DNA of 64,000 nucleotides from the NCBI GenBank assembly GCA_043228905.1, contig JBHGNT010000014.1, forward strand, positions 14,694,001 to 14,758,000, given 5' to 3'. The number at the start of each line of letters is the position of its first letter. Within the stretch, counting starts at the first letter, position 1. The stretch is from Azolla caroliniana. Its lineage: Eukaryota; Polypodiophyta. A program made the position numbers and the translations under genes. The notes beneath the pieces were generated by a model. It worked only from the letters and a program-made list of their open reading frames with translations, was not told where the DNA came from and ran no database searches. Shown piece after piece: positions 31,745 to 41,159 of the stretch.

Positions 31745-32190
31745 TGTTAAGGATTAGGTAATTAATTAAGGAATAATTATTACATAATTATGTGATTAAT
31801 TTAAGCGGAAGATTATGTGATATGTGTGTGAGAGGAAGAGAGAGTGAGAAAGAGAGAGAGAGACTTATGAATAACACAAGATGGGGGATGAGTAAACTAG
31901 AGTGTATATTATAAAACATCATCAACTATCATCAAATACAAAAATACCTTCAATGAGGTATATATAGGTTTCATGTGCAAGGGTGCACATGTGCTAGGAG
32001 AATATAGGTAAAACGTATAAGTCCTACATTAAATGAGCATGGAGTGGTGGATCTACAATGTATCCCACTTGAGTACAAAATCCTATTTAAGGCTTTATGG
32101 TCAACACCCTAACTAGATTCTTTCTAGGTAACTACTAAGTTACATGTGTTGACTAACTAACTAAACTAAGTTGAGCTTGATCTCTCAAAA
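31745..32190 (-). repeat. Copia-B 3' LTR
   Basis: TGTTAAGG...CTCTCAAAA; the terminal CA seen in the partner LTR is mutated here. TATA box on the minus strand CTATATATACC near 31958-31968. Confidence 0.9.
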
Positions 32191-32450
32191 AGCCCCCTCA
32201 AACTCAAGTGTGAGGCGTTTGACATCCGGCGTTGTTTTCAGCGTTGTCCGGCTTTCGATGTCGGCTTCTGTGTGGCTTCCGTCCGGCCTTCGGCTTTCTT
32301 CATCGTGGCAATCTCGGGTCCTCCCCCTCAAGCCAGTGACGAAGGCTTGTAGTGTGTGGGCGAAGGCCGACTACTTCCACCCATCATGGGTGACGAGCCG
32401 CTTTGTTCCGCCGCTACCTTCATCGCGAAGGCATAGTGATGGGCCATATA
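32191..32450 (-). other. Copia-B 3' end: two purine tracts, RT and RNase H deleted
   Basis: The terminal tract TTTGAGGGGGCT lies at 32190-32205 and the internal tract CTTGAGGGGGAGG at 32319-32333. Coding homology ends just after NKYMAHHYAF (about 32430). About 100 bp between the tracts is what remains of the 3' cassette. The RT and RNase H genes, which should lie between YMAHH and the internal tract, are gone cleanly. Confidence 0.75.
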
Positions 32451-33417
32451 CTTGTTGTAGTCGAACCGCGTGACGGGGTTCTTAGCTCTAGATGAGCGTC
32501 AAAGTTTTTCGCTCGCCGATGTGAGCGCCTTCTTTACTTCGGGTGTTTGCATGATGGGTACACCGAACTCACTGTCTAGTGAGGGAGCCGATCCATCCAA
32601 ATCATTATCGTCGGGGTGGTCGATTTCGTATTCGGGCATCTTGCCCTTGCCCTTGTCCGATTTCGGACTTGGCCGCGACGTGGTTGGGTCGCGTGAAGAT
32701 TCTTGTGGCTCACAAGGCTTTGCCATAATCAGACTTTCTTCGTTCATATGCGCAACTTGATCTTCGGTTCTTGTTCGGCGTAATCCGCATCGAGCGTAGT
32801 CGGAGTCGAAGAGGTGTTTGGTGCGTACCAGGATGTGTACTCGTCGAAGACTATGTCTCAACTTACGCGAACTTATCGCGTCGACGGGTTGTAGCACTTG
32901 TACGCCTTCTTCTCAGACGCGTATCCTATGAGGATACATTTCTCCGACTTCGCGTCGGGCTTCTGTCGTTGTTTGTTCGGGATGCATACATTCGCAATGC
33001 TTCCGAACACTTTGAGATGCAACAGGATCGGCTTCCTTCTGACGAGGAGCTCGTAGGGAGTTAGCTCATGGACTCCATTGGTGGTGCATCGATTCATGAG
33101 ATAGATGGCTGTGGATGCCGCTTTGGCCCAATAGAAGTTCGGCATGTGCTTCTCATGCATCATGGCGCGTGCTACCTCAAGTATTTGCCGATTCTTCCTT
33201 TCGGCGACTCCATTTTGTTGGGGTGTGTGTCGGCACGAGAATTCTCTACGAATGCCTTCACTTTGGAGGTAGGAGATGAACTCGTCGGAGAAGTACCCTT
33301 TCCTCTATCCGATCGTAGGCATCGAATGTGCCGACCGATTTCTTTTTCAACTTGCCCATTAAGCTTTTGGAAGTGGGAGAACACTTCGCTCTTCTTCTTC
33401 ATCGGGTAGATCCACAT
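32451..33417 (-). pseudogene. Copia-B integrase and linker
   Basis: 33172-33417 is the core with MWIYPMKKKSEVFSHF and IRCLRSDRGKG, degraded after that. 32873-33163 gives HMPNFYWAKAASTAIYLMN, LLHLKVFGSIANV and KCILIGYASEKKAYKCYNP. 32499-32897 is an acidic/Ser-rich linker. The first core Asp region is at about 33440-33520 (LDVIHSDVW in the preceding frame). Frames are broken at 33170 and 32880. Confidence 0.8.
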
Positions 33418-33453
33418 GTAGCGCGAGTAGTCATTGATGAAGGTTACATAGTA

Positions 33454-34310
33454 TCAGCATCCGCCGATCGTCGGCGTTTGAGCCGGTTCCCATACATCCG
33501 AGTGAATGACGTCGAGGAGGCCTTTCCTCGCGTGGCTCTCCTTCGGGAATGGGAGTCGATGTTGTTTTCCGAGTTGACACGCTTCGCATACTCGGTCGAC
33601 TCGTTTCGACTCGAATGTTGGAAGTCCGATGACGATTCCCTTTGTTTGCATAGCTCGAAGCCGTTGGAGGTTGATGTGGCCAATTCCTTTGTGCCACAAC
33701 TCGATGTTCGTCTCGTTTTTGAGACCTTTAGCGTACATTGCCGATTTCACCTCGTTCGAATCGAGGATGAACATTTGGCCTTCTCTCCGCCCCTTAGCTA
33801 CGACTAGACCATCTTTCTCGATGAAGCATCCTTCTTTGGTGAAGCGGACTTGCATGCCTTGCTCCACGATTTGGCTGACCGAGACCAAATTCTTTGTTAT
33901 TGTGGGCACGTGCAAGACATTCTTGATGCAAGTTTGCTCGCCTTCTTTCCCGAATGGGACATTGCCGATAAGCCGAATGGGATGCGTGGTGTCGTCTCCC
34001 GTCTCTATAAAGCTGGGTCGATCCGGCGTTTGTAAATCGCGAAACCACTCTTCGTGGGATGTCATGTGATGTGAGGCGCCGGAATCTACGAACCACACGT
34101 CTTCCGGATTGGAGATGCTTGCGGAGTCGGAGACCGTCATAGAGTTCACTCTATGCCGCATTATGAATAGTTCGCCGTAATCCTCGTATTCGGAGTTGTT
34201 GGCGTAGTTTGTGAGTTGTCGGCTTGTCGACGCTGACTCGCTTCTTTTCTTCCGACACTCCACCTCATAGTGGCCGATTTTGCCGCAATAATTGCAAGTT
34301 GCGGGCCTCG
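33454..34310 (-). CDS. Copia-B CCHC knuckle, protease, pre-integrase
   Basis: One open frame: CNYCGKIGHYEVEC (about 34255-34300), then DVWFVDSGASHHMTSH with an intact D-S-G-A, VLHVPTITKNLVSVSQI, ELWHKGIGHINLQRL and CEACQLGKQHRLPFPKE, reaching the first integrase Asp (LDVIHSDVWEP). This segment shows no lesion, in contrast with its Copia-A and -D counterparts. Confidence 0.85.
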
Positions 34311-34389
34311 TTTGCCGACCTTGTTTGGCTTGGAAGCTCCCCCTTCTTTCGAAGGTTCCTCGATGGCTTCCTCTTCTACCGCCACGACC

Positions 34390-35025
34390 TCATCCACGAC
34401 CACCGTCCGAATTCAAGAAGAACATTTGTCCTTCCGGTGCCTTGATTTTGTTTCGGACGTGGTTTTCTTCGACCAATAACATCGATTGGAGGTCGAAGAA
34501 CGAAGGAGGTTTTTCTCTCGCCAAGATTGCCGTCCGTAGTGGATCAAATCGTTGTGCGAGGCTGCCCAAGCATACTTGAACCATCTCGTCTTCGTCGACG
34601 TTTATGTTGATGGAGCCAAGGGAGTCACAAATGCTCTTGATTTTGGCAGTGTAGTCCGACACGGACGTGTCTTTTTGCCGAATGTTATTCAACTCTTCCC
34701 GGAGTTGAAGTTTGCGGGCGGTTGTGTTGGCAGCGAACATTTTCTTTAAGTTCTCCCACGCCTCTTTAGGCGTCTTGGCGTCTCGAATGTGGCTAAGCAT
34801 ATGGTCGTGGACACATGTCGCCAAGCAATACATTACCCGACTCGCTCCTTGCTCCCACATTGGGTAATTGGCGTTTGTGTTGTCGGGCTTGTTCTCGAGT
34901 ATGCCGTTGATGTAGCTCCAATACCCTTGGCTGACGAGGTATTGGGTCATCTTGTACTCCCAAGATGAAAAATTGCTCCGGTCTAGCTTTTCGCTAGGGA
35001 GCGAGCTACCCATTTGTGTGTTCAT
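34390..35025 (-). CDS. Copia-B gag (UBN2-type)
   Basis: 212 codons starting MNTQMGSSLPSEKLDRSNF about 160 bp after the primer site. UBN2 pattern: WEYKMTQYLVSQGYWSYI, EAWENLKKMFAANTTARKL, VCLGSLAQRFDPLR, MLLVEENHVRNK. The open frame lets this copy still encode capsid protein, though it lacks RT. Confidence 0.85.
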   Translation of the reverse strand: MNTQMGSSLPSEKLDRSNFSSWEYKMTQYLVSQGYWSYINGILENKPDNTNANYPMWEQGASRVMYCLATCVHDHMLSHIRDAKTPKEAWENLKKMFAANTTARKLQLREELNNIRQKDTSVSDYTAKIKSICDSLGSININVDEDEMVQVCLGSLAQRFDPLRTAILAREKPPSFFDLQSMLLVEENHVRNKIKAPEGQMFFLNSDGGRG

Positions 35026-35182
35026 ATTGTTTTGTGTCTTCCTTGTTGGCTCTTCTTTCTTCGATCACGTACTTGTGCTATGTAGCGACACTATGGTAGC
35101 GGATGGCCGGAATTTGTCATCGGCGTTTCGAACACACAATCACGAAGAGTCGGGTGGGCTTAGTGGATATGCTAAACCACAC

Positions 35183-35194
35183 GCTCCGATACCA
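35183..35194 (-). other. Copia-B primer binding site
   Basis: The minus strand reads TGGTATCGGAGC, one base off the initiator-Met complement, immediately inside the 5' LTR. Confidence 0.85.
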
Positions 35195-35650
35195 TGTGAA
35201 GGATTAGGTAATTAATTAAGGAATAATTATTACCTAATTATGTGATTAAGTTAAGCGGAAGATTATGTGATATGTGTGTGTATGTGTGTGAGAGGAAGAG
35301 AGAGTGAGAGAGAGAGAGAGAGACTTATGAATAACACAAGATGGGGGATGAGTAAACTAGAGTGTATATTATAAAACATCATCAACTATCATCAAATACA
35401 AAAATACCTTCAATGAGGTATATATAGGTTTCATGTGCAAGGGTGCACATGTGCTAGGAGAATATAGGTACACCGTGTAAGTCCTATATTAAATGAGCAT
35501 GGAGTGGTGGATCTACAATGTATCCCACTCGAGTACAAAATCCTATTTAAGGATTTATGGTCAACACACTAACTAGATTCTATCTAGGTAACTACTAAGT
35601 TACATGTGTTGACTAACTAATTAAACTAAGTTGAGCTTGATCTCTCAACA
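35195..35650 (-). repeat. Copia-B 5' LTR
   Basis: TGTGAAGG...CTCTCAACA, 456 bp, followed by the target-duplication bases ACATC. Confidence 0.9.
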
Positions 35651-36240
35651 ACATCACATCCAATACATCCTTTGATCATTAATAGAGTTGCCAGGAGCCA
35701 TTTTTTTATGGTCATCATACGGCATTTGTTTTGCACCATGGATTTGAGCATTTGGAAAATGAAGTAAGTCTAACCTACAACCCTCTTGTGGCTCCCATTG
35801 TGTACTAGTCGAGTACCGTCATGTTGTGGCTAACAACACATCGTTTTATTAGGAAAACATGGTTGAAACTTATATTATTAAGAGGTGCAAGAACCCTATA
35901 TTTAGTCCCATCACCATCCATGCACAAGTGTTTGAAATCATACACTTCATTCAAATGATGTAATTCGGGCTTCGGTTTATAAGCTTCACTAATGAACTTT
36001 GGTGGCATGGGAAGCGTGAAAGCACACATCGTGCTAATTTCTTTAAGAATCTATTGAACATTTGATCTATATGATCATGGGTATGACCAACTAGGAAGAT
36101 GTTGACCTTAATCTTCTTAAATATGCCATTCTCTATGACCACACATAAATCACCAAAAACGGTCGACATCTTATTTTCTCTAGCTGTGTTGTTGAGTTGC
36201 AGATATTGCACGGGCATGAGTATACTGGCCAAGATTGTAA
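35651..36240 (-). pseudogene. DUF7869-like gene, central VGHTHxDID domain
   Basis: 35951-36232 reads LQLNNTARENKMSTVFGDL, then VNIFLVGHTHDHIDQMFNRF. This fits a family pattern (QLDN..ENKN......G.F..V...FLPVGHTH.DIDQ.FSR) I know as DUF7869-type, perhaps an RNase-H-like nuclease or transposase fold. After a frameshift near 36030, 35805-36029 continues ISEAYKPKPELHHLNEVYDF and MDGDGTKYRVLAPLNNISF, again in family order. The N-terminal part is not readable above 36240. Split from its C-terminus by Copia-B. Confidence 0.5.
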
Positions 36241-37205
36241 CACTCTTTGCATGACTGTGGCTGTAAGGTTAGGGTCGTTGTGGATATTAGGATAAGTTAA
36301 GAATACTTGGGAACACAGTCACGTTCAAAAGTGGAAGGATCACACAATCCACTTTTAGATTCTGTTCACAATTGTGCAAATTTATGCAATATATAGAAAC
36401 TTGTTACACCAGTGTCGCATGTTCGTCAACCCATATAGAATTTGCTAAACTATTAATATTTAACAAGTTTCAAAGTAAAAAACATGTATTGTTTTGAACA
36501 TTGTTAAAGTTGATGATCGCCAAATACGAAACTTATTTAAAATTATATCATATGACAATTCTTTATTCAATTGACAATAGTTAAACTTTCAGAATGTATG
36601 ATGCAATTTTCAAAGTTGGTTGAGATGTTGAGAAAATCATGATCTTCAGACATAAAATGTAGTTAAATTACAAACTATGCACATGGTCTATACAACAATT
36701 GATCTCCAGGTTTAACCATCGTGCGGAGGTGTAGGGAGAAGAAATGGAAGTGATAGCTATAGTTAGTGATTATGTGTTATGCACTCTAATACTTAGTGAA
36801 TGTTGCACGATATACACACTGATGAGACAGTTTCCCCAATACACACCCATGAGAGAGAACACCCATACACACGTATCATATACTGGATACACTTGGACAC
36901 TCATTATGGTCACACACCCAAAAGTAAGGTGGGTCCGAATTGTAGAACATATTCGATGATCAAAAGTGAAGCTTGGATTAAAACAATTATAACAAGTACG
37001 TCGATTAAAACATGTAGCTTAGTAAAGCTTAGTAATGTTATAACGTCGATAGCAACAACACAAATTTAACAATATAAACATCAGTAGATATATTTAAAGA
37101 AACAATATAAACATGGAATCAAACTTACTTTACAGAGAATAAAACTTTGATTACAATGTTTTTTATAAAATACAAAATTCATTACATTGCTATAAGTTCA
37201 TCATT
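36241..37205. other. Spacer between the two broken genes, no gene seen
   Basis: AT-rich, stop-dense. A weak minus-strand stretch at 36240-36330 might be upstream DUF7869-like coding. Nothing else recognised. Confidence 0.45.
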
Positions 37206-38982
37206 TTATTCGTCTTCCTTTTGAGAAATGTCCTCAGAATTTTGTGCATCGGCATCCACTCTAGTTAGGTTGGCTACCGTGGGGTCCTCCAAAACCTCAT
37301 CATCTAGTTCTATAAGCTCCCAAGGTTCACCAGCCAAGGGAGGAATAGGCCCACAAGAGGCCGCTTGAAACCGTTATGTATCCGTGACATGCTTTGCCCC
37401 TACCTCCTCGTCTTGATCTGGGCACTCCTATAAGGCTTTAATCCGTATACTAATGAAACATACTTGCTCCTCGTCTGTCTCCAATGCAACTGTATTCTGA
37501 AATAGTTTCAAGGCGCATGCAAATGTCGTACCTATCATGAAAATAATAAGATCATAGCTTCAATTAGACAACCAATAAGTATATACTTTTGTAGAGCAAA
37601 GTCTAAGAACATAGTCGTGCCAAAAAACAAATCTAAAATCCAATCTTCTTCGTTAGAGAACATTTCGATAAGGCGCATCATGAGTCGTTGGGGCTTTTGG
37701 TAAGGATTGATTAGGCCACGTTCAGTCATTGTGACATGTCGCAATTTCTGTGTAACTACTGGGTACACTAACAGATTTGAACCTTTGACCTCATTTGAAT
37801 GTTCCTTTATCCTTTGATTCTTTATTTCATCATAATAACCAACAATTATGTATTCAATAGCATTGACAAAACAAAAGTTCGGTCCTCTATTAACATTGGT
37901 TTTGATCCTATAAATGACAAAAAGAAAACAAAAGATAGAGACTCAAGTATTAGTTACATAAACTGACAAGAATTGTAATGCAACCAAAATTGAATTAGTC
38001 TTTGTATAACCCTTACCAAGCAAGCTTCTCTACACCATGAAAACGTGATCTCAATGCTTGAGCCACATAATATCCTTGGTCCATACTATGAAAGACCACT
38101 ATTCTCCACAAGCTTGTTGTGGTTAACTCCGCGAAATCCTTCACCAGTTTCTCCAATTGTTTGAACCTATATGGTTCATCATCGTAAGAAGATCCAACCA
38201 TATAGAATCCATATGGAATATCTGCAATGAGTAACGTGTACTCCTTCGGCAACTTCTGGATCATCTCCGCAACATCACCGCAATACAGATTATAATACAA
38301 TTCTTGGGTAATATCCTTTTTGTAGCTGAACTTCTTGAAAGTTTTGTCGTCTTCCACATCGAATGCCTTCACTAAGCGTAGGTCCTTTTCTTTCCGTGCT
38401 CTTTCAAGATGGGTAAGAAAGGAAGTTGGAAAATCATGTATATCTTTGACTTCTCCAGGCTTCTTGCTACGACATGGTTTCTATGTGAAACAACAAAACA
38501 CATAACTCATACTTAATATTCAAATATGTAATACATTAGAATGGCAAATATCAAATATGTAATATTAACCCAATGCTTAAAAGCAATAAAATATTCCGAT
38601 AGCGCCTTGTATGAAGACGTAATCGGATACTCTTCAGTCACTTGTGCCCATGTTAGGCAACCAAGTTGCTTCATAATCACCTCCTGAATTTTCATATACA
38701 CCTTGTGACTAGAAAAGCATAAACAACCATTAGCACTTATAAATTCAAAGACAAAACATGTAATAAGAACAAAAGTATTAGGCTTACTTATTGAACTCTG
38801 TGGTCAACCATTTCTTCTAAGCTTAGCTCTTTCGCCACGGCGGACACAAGTAGTTGCTCTTCTTTTATACCTTGCATGGCTCTCCATGGTGTTAGCTCTT
38901 TGAGAGATCTTTCTAAAGAATGTTCATTTACTGAATTCTGTTATCGTGACGAGAAGTTATGAGCATTTTCATCCGCATCCAT
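37206..38982 (-). pseudogene. Beta-class DNA amino-methyltransferase gene, spliced, decayed
   Basis: Exons inferred from frame and splice sites: 38982-38788, 38708-38580, 38480-38017, 37907-37621, 37531-37206. Motif IV is LLIADIPYGFYM (DIPY where DPPY is usual). SSYDDEP and WRIVVFHSMDQGYYVAQAL follow. The next exon gives VNAIEYIIVGYYD, INPYQKPQRLMMRLIEMFS and WILDLFFG (SAM-binding motif I), completed by TTFACALKLFQNT and ETDEEQVCFISIRI. Motif IV before motif I is the order of beta-class N4-cytosine/N6-adenine enzymes. Clean joins: GCTTG/GTAAGG to ATAG/G restores W-I-K-T-N, and CATTGG/GTTAAT to CATAG/AAACC. Stops: TAA 38941, TAA at the first exon end, TAG 37428, and a TAA near 37377; the frame then runs on to QKEDE-stop. 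Probably dead. Confidence 0.65.
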
Positions 38983-39098
38983 CTTTGCCCCACGGTTCCT
39001 CAAACGGAAGGTAGATTTTGAAGCCCTAAATCGAGTGAAAGGTACATTCTCTCTCCTTCCTTCTCTGTCTCTCTTTTCCTGTAGGTTTGTCCCTACAA

Positions 39099-39935
39099 TG
39101 GCAAATACTCGTAAAACCGCCGCAAAGTTCGGGGGTATGATTGATAATGAGCCGAGATCACCAACAAATCTCAATTCTAATGCAATGGACAAAATGCTTA
39201 TGAGTCACTTGATTTCTCTTCAAAAAACCATAAACAAGCAAGGTGAAGAGATTAGGACGTTAATGAAAGAGAATACTAAGCTCCAAAGTGTTGTCATTGA
39301 GAATGAAAGTCTTAAACAAGTGGTTGCAAAACTTCAAGAAGAGATTCAAGAATGTAAAAGAGCTTCTTTTGAAACAAATGAGTGCCTTAACAAGATTGAG
39401 TTAAAGGAAGCATTAAAAGAAGAAAAATCGGACACGATGATGCGGGATGTAAGTGAGATGAAAAATGTATGTATAACGAAGTCATGGGCTGATGTATGTG
39501 GTGGGGATGTGCTATCAAACTCATCTAATATGCATGTGATGCATCAAGCGAAGAATATAGAAAGCATAGATGTCCGAGAATTGAAAGAACGGGAACAAAG
39601 ATCAAAGAACATTGTCGTCCATGGGATTAAAGAAGAGAGTATGGAAATTTTTGAGCATGCATTATGGGATGTCAGATGTGAATGTATATGGGGCACACCA
39701 AATTGGGAAACATGGTGATACTTGCTCCGGAGAAAGGCCTATTGTATGCACAATGACAGATGATACAAAGCGGCGGATCATACTCGAAAATAGTTGGGTA
39801 TACCTCAAAGGTACACAACGCTTTGTGAGTGAAGATCGTACTATCTCACAACAAAATGCTCATCGTAAAGCATATGAAGAAAGATTGAAAAACAAGGTTA
39901 AGGATGTGCCTAAAGATGGAAATGTAGGCAAATAG
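39099..39935 (+). pseudogene. LINE ORF1
   Basis: Likely start MANTRKTAAKFGG at 39099. Residues about 30-120 form a heptad-rich coiled coil (MLMSHLISLQKTINKQGEE, LKQVVAKLQEEIQEC). Then KSWADVCGG and REQRSKNIVVHGIKEES, the start of an RRM-like ORF1p core. A frameshift near 39650-39710 moves the rest to another frame (GAHQIGKHGD, RPIVCTMTDDTKRRII, FVSEDRTISQQNAHRKAYEERL). ORF1p coats LINE RNA. Confidence 0.7.
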
Positions 39936-39984
39936 GGACACGCGATCTATGAGACTAACCCATGCCTTTTACGACTATGCTTTT

Positions 39985-41103
39985 AGAATTGCAATGGATA
40001 CCCATGGAATGCGGGATTTGGCATAGAGGAGTTCACCAATGACTCGGATATCATACTTCTTGTTGAAACATGGGAGCATGATACTCAAAGGATTCAAGGT
40101 TTAGGAAACTATAATGTACACTTTGATATGGAAGAAAAATCTAAGACAAAGAAGAGGACAAGGAGGGGTGGCATGTTTGATTAAGAAGGAAATAGAGAAA
40201 TATGTGTCAATCATAAAAAATGATGAAAATAAATGCTACATATGGCTCAAAATAGAAACACCTAATGATTTGCCCGCTTTTGTAGTTGGATGTTACATTC
40301 CTCATCAAGATTCTAACTTTTATGCTTGTTTGGATAAAGATCAACCGTTTGCCAATCTAGAAGATGATATTGCTTATTTCAAATCCAAAGGGGAAGTTAT
40401 TGTCTTTGGTGACATGAATGCTCGTACAATAAGTTTCCAACTTGATTTACAAGAATCTTTCATGCCACATATCTCAAGGATGCAAGAGGATATGCAAATG
40501 TATAACCGCTGTTCTAGCGATGAAAAAGATCCGGACCAATTTGGGAAGTTACTCCTACAAATGTGCAATAGTACTGGATTGCTTATTGCAAATGGTATTT
40601 CCTTATGGCCCAACACTAATGGTTTTACATGTAGAAAACACAACGGAAATAGTGTGATTGACTATGTGCTACTTTCCGAAGGTATTTTGGATCGTATACA
40701 TAAATTCTCACTTGGTGAATGGACACCGGAATCCGATCATAGGCCTTTATGCATTGATCTCAAATGTATGCATAGGTTTGATTGTGAGAAGGCTATTGAA
40801 GATAATAAACAATCGCACTTGAGCATGAACCTTGAATGGACACCGGAATCCGATCATAGGCCTTTATGCATTGATCTCAAATGTATGCATAGGTTTGATT
40901 GTGAGAAGGCTATTGAAGATAATAAACAACCGCACTTGAGCATGAACCTTAAGCGAGCACCCATGTATTCCAAGATGGTTGAGGATATGTTACAAATGAC
41001 AAAGATACAACATGGTGCCACACTAGAATGCAAATGGGAAGCTTTCAAGAAAGTCATTCTCTCATGTACAAACAAATGTTTTTCGACCAACCGCACATCT
41101 TGA
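39985..41103 (+). pseudogene. LINE ORF2 endonuclease
   Basis: It begins NCNGYPWNAGFGIEEF and DIILLVETWEHD (the N and E of AP-type nucleases). A frameshift near 40110-40150 leads into RGQGGVACLIKKE, EVIVFGDMNAR, GNSVIDYVLLSEG and ESDHRPLCIDL. A 117-bp in-frame tandem duplication repeats the last catalytic motif. The endonuclease nicks target DNA to prime reverse transcription. Stop at 41101-41103. Confidence 0.8.
40717..40950 (+). repeat. 117-bp in-frame tandem duplication in the endonuclease
   Basis: Units 40717-40833 and 40834-40950 differ by about one base (AATCGC versus AACCGC). Each encodes EWTPESDHRPLCIDLK and the following 23 residues. Confidence 0.95.
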
Positions 41104-41159
41104 AAGTGCACCAAGAAACTTAGGAAAAAATGGTTTGATAAAGAATGTCGTGAAGCTTG

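Larger units (their letters stand above)
31745..35650 (-). mobile_element. Copia-B, complete-ended Ty1/copia lacking RT and RNase H
   Basis: Both LTRs are present (31745-32190 and 35195-35650, about 97 percent identical by eye plus a 10-bp indel). The 5-bp flanks are GCATC on the left and ACATC on the right, a target duplication with one mismatch. Between the LTRs: gag, CCHC, protease, integrase, linker to YMAHH, then no RT or RNase H before the 3' purine tracts. Total 3.9 kb. It interrupts the DUF7869-like gene. Confidence 0.9.
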
